Under the pieces are notes generated by a model that did no database searches, was not told the origin of the DNA, and saw only the letters and a list, made by a program, of their open reading frames with translations. The position numbers were made by a program, and so were the translations under genes. Positions 55,479 to 63,410 of a stretch of 64,000 nucleotides of DNA are shown here, in pieces (positions within the stretch are counted from its first letter, which is position 1; each line of letters begins with the position of its first letter). Origin of the DNA: Romboutsia ilealis (lineage in GTDB: Bacteria; Bacillota; Clostridia; Peptostreptococcales; Peptostreptococcaceae); assembly GCF_900015215.1 (NCBI RefSeq), contig NZ_LN555523.1, positions 1,349,481-1,413,480 on the forward strand, written 5' to 3'.

Positions 55479-55572
55479 ATTAACTCTATTCTTTAATTTG
55501 TATTGGTATTTTTAAATTCCAGTCTATATCATTCGTTTTCTATTTTCATACTCTTGTTAAAAATATTTCTAA

Positions 55573-56200
55573 CTACTCTAATAACTCCGACATCTTATCA
55601 TAACTACTCACAAAAACAGCCTTCTTAGCCCTAGTAGCAGCTACATATAAAAGAGATCTCTCGGCAACAATCCTTTGTTTTCTCACAACATTATCAGAAG
55701 CTGAATCAATAAACTGTTTTAAAGGAACAACTCCATCATTAATACCCACTAAAAATACATGATCAAACTCTAAACCTTTAACCCTGTGCATAGTAGCAAC
55801 TCTTATACACTTATTCTGCCTATCTTCAGCTTCCTTTCTATGTATCTTATAAGTCTTAATCATTCTATCCCTTAAAAATTCTCTGTACATATCCAACTGT
55901 CTGTCAGTACGAGCAACTAAGCATATATTATTTAAATCTATACCTTGCTCTTCTAAATCTTTTATACGATTAGCTATGTAATCAACTTCTTCCTCAATAT
56001 TATTAAAATTAACAACTTCAGGACTTGGTCCATGTACTAGTGATTTGTATCCTTTGTTATCTTCAGTACCCGTGTCTAAGTCGTCAAACTTTATACCATT
56101 AAGTAAATTAAATGCCCATGCTCTTGTTTCTTCAGTAGTTCTGTAGTTTATCTTCAATCTATGACTTCTACCTCTTATGTTAATTCCACATTTACCTTAT
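55573..56200 (-). pseudogene. C-terminal fragment of a UvrD/Rep-type helicase
   Basis: The open frame starts after TAA near 56200 and carries KCGINIRGRSHRLKINYRTT then the SF1 helicase 2A domain: TMHRVKGLEFDHVFLVGIN (motif V) and LLYVAATRAKKAVFVSS (motif VI), ending MSELLE. The ATPase half (Walker A, about 500 residues) is absent. The break lies 20 bp before the segmental repeat at 56221, so the rearrangement that moved the ATPase repeat probably deleted the helicase. Not functional alone. Confidence 0.82.
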
Positions 56201-56220
56201 TAGACTATTATTTAGTATAA

Positions 56221-56987
56221 AATTTATTGTTTTTCTAATAACATATGATAAATCCCATAATTAAAATATATTTCAAAACTACCCCATGAGTAGCGAATCA
56301 AGACCCCATATTTTAAGACATTAAAATTTATCTTTTCGTAAAAAATGGTACAAATCCTTCCACAAATTAATACAATAATATATACTAAAAAAACTTCTTG
56401 GAGGTGACTATATGAAAGATATGGTCAAAATATCAAACTTAAATCAAACTTTTTATACCAAAGACGGAGAACTTGAAGTTCTAAAAAATATAAACTTTAA
56501 TCTAACTAAAGGACAAATTCTAACCATTCTTGGACCTAGTGGTTCTGGAAAATCAACTATATTAAATATACTAACTGACCTTTTAAAACCTACTAGCGGT
56601 GATGTAGTTATAAATGGTAAGGTTGGATATATGTTTCAAAAGGATCACCTACTAGAGTGGAGAACTATAATGGACAATATAACTATTGGACTTGAAATTC
56701 AAAAGAAAAAAACTGATGAATCAATTAAAAGAGTTGAAAGGCTTTTAAAAACTTATGATTTATGGGATTTTAGAAATATGTATCCAAAAGAGCTATCTGG
56801 AGGTATGAGACAAAGGGTGGCTCTTATACGTACACTTGCAGTAGACCCTGATATACTTTTACTTGATGAACCATTTTCAGCTCTTGATTATCAGACAAGA
56901 ATATTAGTTAGTGATGATGTTTATAGAATAATAAAAAATGAAGGTAAGTCTGCAATTCTCGTAACTCACGACATATCAGAAGCCATA
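56221..56987 (+). repeat. Segmental repeat (partner of 34689-35455)
   Basis: 767 bp matching 34689-35455 at a fixed offset of 21532. It covers the 191-bp leader and codons 1-191 of the ATPase gene. Here the gene is complete, so this is the parental copy or a better-preserved one. Confidence 0.9.
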
Positions 56988-57167
56988 TCGATGAGTGATA
57001 AAATAATAGTATTATCTAGAAGACCAGCTATTGTAAAAAGTGTTCATGAAATAAACCTTGTAACAGAAGGAGAAAAAACACCTCTAAAAACTCGTAAGGT
57101 ACCACAATTCCAACAATACTTTGACATTCTATGGAAGGAGTTGGATTCTTATGAAATTAAACAATAA
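56412..57167 (+). CDS. ABC transporter ATPase, SsuB/TauB/NMT1-type
   Basis: 251 residues, GGAGGTGACTAT before ATG. Walker A GPSGSGKST (about 39-47), Q-loop GYMFQKDHLL, signature LSGGMRQR, Walker [13 protein letters not shown], switch His LVTHDISEAI. Drives import of sulfonate, nitrate, thiamine-precursor or similar substrate. Its stop overlaps the permease start by 17 bp. No binding-protein gene follows; the orphan at 28495 is the likely partner. The upstream leader contains a hairpin CTACCCCATGAGTAG at 56279-56293 that is also conserved in the truncated copy. Confidence 0.93.
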   Translation: MKDMVKISNLNQTFYTKDGELEVLKNINFNLTKGQILTILGPSGSGKSTILNILTDLLKPTSGDVVINGKVGYMFQKDHLLEWRTIMDNITIGLEIQKKKTDESIKRVERLLKTYDLWDFRNMYPKELSGGMRQRVALIRTLAVDPDILLLDEPFSALDYQTRILVSDDVYRIIKNEGKSAILVTHDISEAISMSDKIIVLSRRPAIVKSVHEINLVTEGEKTPLKTRKVPQFQQYFDILWKELDSYEIKQ

Positions 57168-57957
57168 CTACTCAGAAGGATATGCCAATTACCTTAAAAA
57201 CATAAAAAGAGAAAAAGTAAAAGTTTTATTAATTCAAATAGCATTACTTGTTGGAATATTAGTACTATGGGAAATCCTTGCAAACGCTGGGATAATACAA
57301 ACATTCTTATTTAGTAAGCCATCTGATATATATAAACTATTTATAAAGTATATATCAAACGGTGAACTTATGAAACACGTTGGTATATCTGTATATGAAA
57401 CAGTACTTGGATTAGTAATAGGTACAGTTTTAGGCATACTCGTTGCAATAGCACTTTGGTGGTCTGAAAAATTATCAAAAATATTAGATCCATTCTTAGT
57501 TGTATTAAATGCTCTTCCTAAAACTGCTCTAGCTCCTATTATAATTGTTTGGGCTGGTGCTGGAATTCAAGGAATAGTAGTTACCGCAGTTACAATATCA
57601 GTTGTCGTTACTATATTATCTGCTTATAACTACTTTATAAATGTAGATGAAGAAAAAATAAAAATGTTAAAAAGCTTTGGCGCAACTAAATCTCAGATAT
57701 TATTTAAACTTATAATTCCTTCAAATATAGGTAATCTTATAAATCTTACTAAAATAAACATTGGTATGGCATGGGTTGGGGTTATAGTTGGTGAATTCTT
57801 AGTATCTCGTTATGGTTTAGGATATTTAATAGTTTATGGTAGTCAAGTATTTAAATTAGACCTTGTAATGATGGGTGTATTTGTATTATCATTTTGTGCT
57901 TGGATTATGTATGAAATTTTAAACATAGCTGAAAAACTATATAACTCTAGAAAATAG
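57151..57957 (+). CDS. ABC transporter permease, SsuC/TauC-type
   Basis: 268 residues from ATG at 57151 (AAGGAG at 10 bp; frame opens at 57121). Six membrane segments and the conserved EAA loop (FGATKSQILFKLIIPSNIG, about 190-210), where the ATPase docks. Cytoplasmic membrane. Together with the ATPase upstream it forms half of an importer; a binding lipoprotein is missing locally. Long terminator at the stop codon. Confidence 0.92.
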   Translation: MKLNNNYSEGYANYLKNIKREKVKVLLIQIALLVGILVLWEILANAGIIQTFLFSKPSDIYKLFIKYISNGELMKHVGISVYETVLGLVIGTVLGILVAIALWWSEKLSKILDPFLVVLNALPKTALAPIIIVWAGAGIQGIVVTAVTISVVVTILSAYNYFINVDEEKIKMLKSFGATKSQILFKLIIPSNIGNLINLTKINIGMAWVGVIVGEFLVSRYGLGYLIVYGSQVFKLDLVMMGVFVLSFCAWIMYEILNIAEKLYNSRK

Positions 57958-58004
57958 CATAGAAAAATGAACTCTAATTATTAGAGTTCATTTTTCTATG
58001 CTAT
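57954..58004. terminator. Bidirectional terminator at the permease stop codon
   Basis: 51-nt perfect palindrome with 24-nt arms around 3 bp (starts ATAGCATAGAAAAATGAACT). It overlaps the TAG stop codon and lies between convergent genes at 57957 and 58010. Confidence 0.92.
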
Positions 58005-58009
58005 TTTCT

Positions 58010-58357
58010 TTATTTTGGAAATACTTCAAATACACCAATAGCTTTACAAAGTAGCTCAGGCGTTAATAAATATTTTTCATGCTCTCCATCTAATACCTTA
58101 AATACTTCAAATTTTATTTTTAATATTGTATCATTAAAAGCTATAATTTGACCTATTATATCTACATGATCTCCACAAACTAAAGGTTTTATAAGTTCTA
58201 GGTCTTCATATTCCTTTAATACACCTTTATGACCTTCATTTCTTATAAGCAGTTCTTCGGCTATATCATCAAATATTTCTATAATCTTATAAGTACCTAT
58301 GTATTTATCATGATCTATATCCTTTTCTTTAAGCTTTATTCTCATCGTAGCTTTCAT
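58010..58357 (-). CDS. 3-aminobutyryl-CoA ammonia-lyase-like hotdog protein
   Basis: 115 residues, GGGAGGGATATAT before ATG. The segments IFDDIAEELLIRNEGHKG, YEDLELIKPLVCGDHVDI and LKIKFEVFKV follow the Kal/beta-alanyl-CoA ammonia-lyase hotdog pattern. Family reaction: removal of ammonia from 3-aminobutyryl-CoA in lysine fermentation. Other Kal pathway genes (kamA, kce, kdd) are absent here, so it may be a relocated or different-substrate thioester enzyme. It lies alone. Confidence 0.65.
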   Translation of the reverse strand: MKATMRIKLKEKDIDHDKYIGTYKIIEIFDDIAEELLIRNEGHKGVLKEYEDLELIKPLVCGDHVDIIGQIIAFNDTILKIKFEVFKVLDGEHEKYLLTPELLCKAIGVFEVFPK

Positions 58358-58584
58358 ATATATCCCTCCCCTTATTACTTATTGTTAAATATATGCAATT
58401 TATTTAAAATATATTATATCTAAAATCTTCTAATATTTTCCGTATTTAAAAACTAAGTTTCGTATGATTTTAGATCGTATAAAATAAATAAGATATATAA
58501 TAATTTATTTATATAGTCTATAAAATTTTGACTTTTGCATATAATAATTACTGTGGTAAAATATTATATTTTGAGGTGCTATAT

Positions 58585-58806
58585 ATGGATTTAAATTTTA
58601 AGTCACGTAGAAATAAAAATAAGAATAAATTAATGAAAAAAATTAATTTTTTTCAAGATAAAATTAACTATGACGATATAATGTCTTATGGTGATAATTC
58701 ATACGAAGATAATTACGATGAAATTATATTAAATGATGATATTTTTATAGACTCTGACGATAAATTTAATGAAGATATTTACAAAGATGATACACTATTT
58801 TATTAA
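58585..58806 (+). CDS. Small acidic protein, unknown
   Basis: 73 residues from ATG at 58585 (GAGGTG upstream). N-terminal basic part (KSRRNKNKNKLMKKINFF) and C-terminal acidic Asp/Tyr-rich part (YGDNSYEDNYDEIILNDD, IFIDSDDKFNEDIYKDD). No membrane segment. I do not recognise a family. Flanked by a perfect-palindrome terminator. Probably a genuine gene from its ribosome site and terminator. Confidence 0.6.
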   Translation: MDLNFKSRRNKNKNKLMKKINFFQDKINYDDIMSYGDNSYEDNYDEIILNDDIFIDSDDKFNEDIYKDDTLFY

Positions 58807-58818
58807 TAATTTAAAATA

Positions 58819-58860
58819 CATAAATACCCCTATAGTCAATTGACTATAGGGGTATTTATG
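58819..58860. terminator. Perfect palindromic terminator
   Basis: 42-nt perfect palindrome (starts CATAAATACCCCTATAGTCAA) between convergent genes ending at 58806 and 58868; it carries T-runs on neither side, so it may act mainly as a strong stop hairpin. Confidence 0.82.
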
Positions 58861-58867
58861 TTAAAAA

Positions 58868-59734
58868 TTATGCATTTTCAAACATCTGTATAGCATCTAT
58901 TCTAGTTAAATAGATAGCCTCATTTAAAGATCCTATATATTTAGCATATTTTGCAACCTTATCTTTTATAAATTCTATATCTGTATCATTTTTCAGACAA
59001 TCATCAATATATTCATCCATTAATTGATTTTTATATGGTTTTAAATCATAACCTAAGTAATCAGCTAATCTTTCTATCTCTCTATTAAAGTCCCCATCTT
59101 CTTTTATTAAGTACTCGTAAACATCCATTCTATAAGGATTTAAAGTTATAATCTGCTTTACTACCATAGTACCATCTACTCTATTTATAAATCCATCCTT
59201 ATAATTATTGAATAAGGCACTTGATTTTTTTATATTATCTTCATCTACTTTTGAAGATACTATTTCTATATCATTTTTTATAAGTGCATCTATTACTGCA
59301 TTATGTATATTAAAGCAGTCATTATATATATATATTGATAAATTTTCTATTAAAGGCTTAAGAGATGCTTTTGTCATGTAATTACTTTTTTTGCTTTTTG
59401 TTTTGGTTTGTTTTATAGTGTTATTAAACATTCTTTGATAATTTAAATACTTTGCACAATAACATTCTTTAAATGTGTTAATGTCTATAGTTATAAGATT
59501 ATAACCTACTAATGTTTCAACACCTTTTTTTATAGTACTTTCTATATTATCCATTCCCAGTTCTAATGACTTTTCCGATAAGTCTTTTAACGTTAATATA
59601 TTATCTAAACAATAATTTTTAAAATTATCACGTGCATATTCTGCTTGATTTTTAAATAGTTTCCTTATGCTATTGTAGTTATTCATTTTTTCATCGAATT
59701 CTACTATAGCACCATTTATATCAAACGTAACCAT
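58868..59734 (-). CDS. Hypothetical protein next to SIR2-like gene
   Basis: 288 residues from ATG at 59734 (AGGGGGAGAAA upstream; frame opens at 59791). Mostly helical, no membrane segment, few conserved-looking motifs: FDINGAIVEFDEKM, a basic stretch TKTKSKKSNYMTK (about 130-145), and a C-terminal LADYLGYDLKPYKNQLMDEY region. I do not recognise a family. It lies 140 bp downstream of the SIR2-like gene on the same strand, so the two may form a functional pair. Confidence 0.6.
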   Translation of the reverse strand: MVTFDINGAIVEFDEKMNNYNSIRKLFKNQAEYARDNFKNYCLDNILTLKDLSEKSLELGMDNIESTIKKGVETLVGYNLITIDINTFKECYCAKYLNYQRMFNNTIKQTKTKSKKSNYMTKASLKPLIENLSIYIYNDCFNIHNAVIDALIKNDIEIVSSKVDEDNIKKSSALFNNYKDGFINRVDGTMVVKQIITLNPYRMDVYEYLIKEDGDFNREIERLADYLGYDLKPYKNQLMDEYIDDCLKNDTDIEFIKDKVAKYAKYIGSLNEAIYLTRIDAIQMFENA

Positions 59735-59874
59735 CTTTTCTCCCCCTAGTTTCTCCTTAATTTTTCCCCTATATTTATAATTTGATAACAATGCTTATTT
59801 TCCTTCTAAATTATGTTCAAAAGTGTAAAAATATCGGTGAAAATACTTTAGATAGCAATTTAGCTACCTTTATT

Positions 59875-60957
59875 TTATATCTTTATCCCATTTATAAATC
59901 TTAAAGGATCCTTTGCAAACTCTTCAAAAGAATTATCTTTAAATATAACTCCTTCTCCTAAGAACCTTTTATATCTATCTTCTTCCTTTCTCTTAAACTC
60001 TTCTCTTTTCCCTTTATAACTATTAAATATCATAAATTTTAAAGGAGCTTTTTTTCTACTAGTCTGAACTCTTTTTATCATATACTTTATATGTATATCA
60101 GCATCAGAAAAAGAATATCCGCAAAAAATAAGTAAATCACTTTCTCTTAAAGTTTTTTCTACTTCATTCCAAACTGTTGATACAAATACATTAGTCATAT
60201 TTTTAAAATATGTTGGAGGTATTATAATAGGTATTGTAATTTCATCACATGCTAAACATTTAGCTTCATCTATATTATCTAAAAGTCTCATTATCCCACC
60301 TTCATAAGGTGTTATTGTCAAACTGTTACATACTGGACAGTATAACCAATTTAATGACCCATGTATCTTATAAAGTTTAACAGATGGAGGCTGTGGCTTT
60401 TTCCAACTGTGTCTAAAATCAAAATTTGTAAAATCAACTCCATAATCAAGCATTATAGGATTATCTTTTTTATATAGCCCTGCTATCGTATTATCTATAT
60501 GTATATCATAGTTTGCACTTATAAATGTGGTATCTTTTAATAGATTTTCTTTTAATAAGTTATCTATTAATAATTTGTGGTAGTAATTATTAGTTTTCTC
60601 ATTATTATGAACAGCCTTAGCCATAAGTAATATAAGGTACTGTCTTAAAATACGTATACTATCACTTTTTTTGTGTAAGTTTTCAAGTCCAAAGTTTTTA
60701 AATGATTCTCTTCTTTGTTCTGCTAAATCTATAAGACCTAGTACTTCTTCAAATGTTGGAAATGATATTTTATCTATATCATCATTTATTATATCTATAT
60801 TAAACATATCTTTAAAAAACTTATGTAGTTCTATGTTCATTTCACTTTTATAATCTTTTTGTGTTAAGGATTTAAAATATTCAACAAAAAGTTGACTTTG
60901 AATAGGGCAATGTTCTGCTGCTGAAGCTCCTGCACCTAAAAATATTGCTATTTTCAT
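59875..60957 (-). CDS. SIR2-like NAD-binding protein with zinc ribbon
   Basis: 360 residues from ATG at 60957 (GGAGG upstream; frame opens at 61002). Rossmann start IAIFLGAGASAAEHCPIQ (about 3-20), middle ISANYDIHIDNT, catalytic-region HGSLNWLYCPVC, second pair CLAC, and C-terminal LIFCGYSFSDADIHIKYMIKR. These match the SIR2-like (SIR2_2) group, with four Cys forming a zinc site as in true sirtuins. SIR2-like domains in bacteria either deacetylate proteins or destroy NAD during phage infection. The retained zinc Cys favour a deacetylase-like or intermediate form. Partner gene downstream unknown. Confidence 0.82.
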   Translation of the reverse strand: MKIAIFLGAGASAAEHCPIQSQLFVEYFKSLTQKDYKSEMNIELHKFFKDMFNIDIINDDIDKISFPTFEEVLGLIDLAEQRRESFKNFGLENLHKKSDSIRILRQYLILLMAKAVHNNEKTNNYYHKLLIDNLLKENLLKDTTFISANYDIHIDNTIAGLYKKDNPIMLDYGVDFTNFDFRHSWKKPQPPSVKLYKIHGSLNWLYCPVCNSLTITPYEGGIMRLLDNIDEAKCLACDEITIPIIIPPTYFKNMTNVFVSTVWNEVEKTLRESDLLIFCGYSFSDADIHIKYMIKRVQTSRKKAPLKFMIFNSYKGKREEFKRKEEDRYKRFLGEGVIFKDNSFEEFAKDPLRFINGIKI

Positions 60958-61053
60958 TTTATCCTCCAATTCTTTGTTATTAATATTATTATTTATATTC
61001 ATATATAATTATATTTTCTCCATTATATATAAAAATTACATAAAAAATATATA

Positions 61054-61082
61054 ATAAAAAAAGTAGGATCTATACTCCTACC
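61054..61082 (-). terminator. Terminator of the DUF4177 gene
   Basis: On the minus strand GTAGGA, 7-nt loop, TCCTAC followed by seven T, 43 bp past the DUF4177 stop codon. Confidence 0.8.
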
Positions 61083-61124
61083 ATTTTGCTTGTCAATATA
61101 TTAAAATTACAAAGTAATCTAATT

Positions 61125-61265
61125 TTATATTTCTCTCTTAAAATAATGCCAAATCCAACATGTACATACTAATTCCCATCCCTGCTGTCCATATTCATTA
61201 AGTATTCTTGTTGTTCTTTCTCCATCACCTAAAATAGATACACATTTATACTCATATTTTTTCAT
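61125..61265 (-). CDS. DUF4177 family small protein
   Basis: 46 residues, GGGGATGTTGAT before ATG at 61265. Starts KKYEYKCVSILGDG and has NEYGQQGWELVCTCWIWHYF, the DUF4177 pattern (VXXIL...LN.YG..GWELV). Family function unknown. Short single gene; not annotatable by length alone, but the motif is clear. Confidence 0.8.
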   Translation of the reverse strand: MKKYEYKCVSILGDGERTTRILNEYGQQGWELVCTCWIWHYFKREI

Positions 61266-61440
61266 ATCAACATCCCCAATTTTATTTATCTTATATAACA
61301 ATTACTACATTTATTATATTATAAAATCCACTAAATGTTCACATTTTTTCAGACTATTCTTGTTACTATTTAAATGTATTTATATTACTTTAATACACAA
61401 GTTTTACATAGATTTTAAGGTGTTATAAAATCCTTATAAT

Positions 61441-61490
61441 AATAAAGTACCTTAAAATAACCTATAAAAGTTATTTTAAGGTACTTTATT
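61441..61490 (-). terminator. Terminator of glutamine synthetase
   Basis: AATAAAGTACCTTAAAATAA ... palindromic arms of 21 bp around an 8-nt loop, 9 bp past the stop codon at 61499. Confidence 0.88.
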
Positions 61491-61498
61491 GTTATATA

Positions 61499-63394
61499 TT
61501 AAAAAATATTTTTCTTATATTGAATGTATTCTCTTTGAAGTAATTCCATTTTAGCTTTCATTACTAATTGAAGTTGTGATGCTAGTTCTAATTCATTATT
61601 ATCTAATGCCTCTATTATTTGACTAAATAAAGACTTTCTTATTAAAGTATCTTTCATTAATTCATGTTTTATATTATCTATATCATTATATACAACCTCA
61701 TCTAAAGCATCCATCTCATCTATTGTATGCATTTTTTTGCATCCTCTTATTATATCCATATTATCTTGTATAACCCTATTTTTTAACTCCATCATCCATC
61801 TTTCTATAGCACCTACTTTAAATGAATTTATAATATCATCAGTAAATACATCATTATCTTTTAATACTTCAACTTTTTCAATATATTTATCTAAATTTAA
61901 CATATTTTCATAAACTGTAGCTGGTGATTTTCCAAATAATTTTTCTCTTTCATCTTGAGTATAGTATTCAAATACATTTTCTTCATCCCTATATTTTCTA
62001 TCTTTTTCTAGATAAAAACTAGTTTCACCTGCTTCTTTAGATATTTCTTTTTCTAATTCTTTTGAATCTAAATTACTAACTGCTACTGCTTTTATACCAT
62101 CTACTGCTGCTTGATAAATACTTGCTAAAACTAAATAAGTATTTGATAATGGATTTGGAGCTCTTAGCTCAAATCTAGTTGCTAATGGATTATCTATATC
62201 TCTTATAAGTCCTATTAATACTGATCTATTTCTTGATGGGACTTCATAAGTTTTACCAAGTGAAGTAACTATACATACCGGTGCTTCAAATCCTGGTACT
62301 AATCTATTTAAAGCATCATTTGAATCTGTTACAAATGGATTTAATACTTCATAATTTTTAAGTATTCCCATTAATGCTCCATATCCTATTTCACTCATAA
62401 AATCACTATTCATACATTTTGGTGAGAATAAATTCTTAACTGTTCCATCCTTTAATTTTGCACTTATTCCTATATGAGTATGTTCTCCACTTCCAGCTAC
62501 TCTATTAAGTGGCTTAGCTTTAAAAGTTACATCAAGACCAAAACTTTTAAATACTTCTTCAACTATATCTCTTATTACTATCTCATTGTCTGCTGTTTGA
62601 ATTGCACTTGAATATTTCCAGTCTATTTCTAATTGTTCCATTGCATGATTAGTTTTACCATCTATACTTATTGAACTTGCTATACCGCCAACTTCTTTAT
62701 GACCCATTTCAGGTTCTACACCTAACTCTTGAAGTATTATAAGAGTTCTTTCTAGAGCACTTCTTATAGTACCTTGAGTTTTTTTCCAGTACTGCTCTTT
62801 TAAGCTTTGAGATACATATAATTTATCTAAATCTGCTTTATCTTCTGGTGTACTTACCCAAAATTCTAGCTCTGTTGCTGATGTTATATTTATCTTTTCT
62901 ATATCATCCACACTATTTATATCTATATTATTTAAAAGATTAGGATATTTTTTTAACAAATCAATCAAAGTATTCTCTAAATTATTTGTTGCTCTTTGTA
63001 GTATTCCTCTTGAACATACTTTTTTATCATTGTGTATTAAGAAAGAAGGTATCTTAAGTGTCCCAACAGGTAGGTTAGTTTCATAGTCAGTTAACTCAGT
63101 ATTATAATCAATATACCAATTTACATCTAAATCAGGAAGTAAATTAACTTTAGCATTATTTAATGTTGCAATTTCATGAAGTTCTACACTTGAACCATCT
63201 GTTTGTATTCCTCTATATAAAAAATCATCTATATCTTTTTTAAATAATTCTACAGGTATTTTTTCATCAGTTGCATTTCCACCTAAATCTACCCCCATAA
63301 GTGAAACAAATTTTATTTGTTTATTAGTGTTTAGTATTTGAACTATTTTTGCACTATTGTGATCTTCTTTTTTTATTACTCTTAATAATCCCAT
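61499..63394 (-). CDS. glnA: Glutamine synthetase, long clostridial form
   Basis: 631 residues, AGGGAGGGATTATT before ATG. Beta-grasp start (KFVSLMGVDLGGNATDEKIPV), the catalytic core with ITSATELEFWVS, GHKEVGGIASS, GSGEHTHIGIS (metal-ligand His motif), RLVPGFEAPVCI and EVPSRNRSVLIGLIRD; a C-terminal extension of about 150 residues beyond normal GSI (450) is helical and contains AIERWMMELKNRVIQ. This long form is known from clostridia. Reaction: glutamate, ammonia and ATP to glutamine. Transcribed after asparagine synthetase (17 bp gap). Confidence 0.92.
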   Translation of the reverse strand: MGLLRVIKKEDHNSAKIVQILNTNKQIKFVSLMGVDLGGNATDEKIPVELFKKDIDDFLYRGIQTDGSSVELHEIATLNNAKVNLLPDLDVNWYIDYNTELTDYETNLPVGTLKIPSFLIHNDKKVCSRGILQRATNNLENTLIDLLKKYPNLLNNIDINSVDDIEKINITSATELEFWVSTPEDKADLDKLYVSQSLKEQYWKKTQGTIRSALERTLIILQELGVEPEMGHKEVGGIASSISIDGKTNHAMEQLEIDWKYSSAIQTADNEIVIRDIVEEVFKSFGLDVTFKAKPLNRVAGSGEHTHIGISAKLKDGTVKNLFSPKCMNSDFMSEIGYGALMGILKNYEVLNPFVTDSNDALNRLVPGFEAPVCIVTSLGKTYEVPSRNRSVLIGLIRDIDNPLATRFELRAPNPLSNTYLVLASIYQAAVDGIKAVAVSNLDSKELEKEISKEAGETSFYLEKDRKYRDEENVFEYYTQDEREKLFGKSPATVYENMLNLDKYIEKVEVLKDNDVFTDDIINSFKVGAIERWMMELKNRVIQDNMDIIRGCKKMHTIDEMDALDEVVYNDIDNIKHELMKDTLIRKSLFSQIIEALDNNELELASQLQLVMKAKMELLQREYIQYKKNIF

Positions 63395-63410
63395 AATAAT
63401 CCCTCCCTAT

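Noticed and set aside
57954-58860. Possible CRISPR or small-RNA array from the palindromes
   Set aside because: The palindromes at 57954 and 58819 are unrelated to each other and lie at convergent gene ends; they are terminators.
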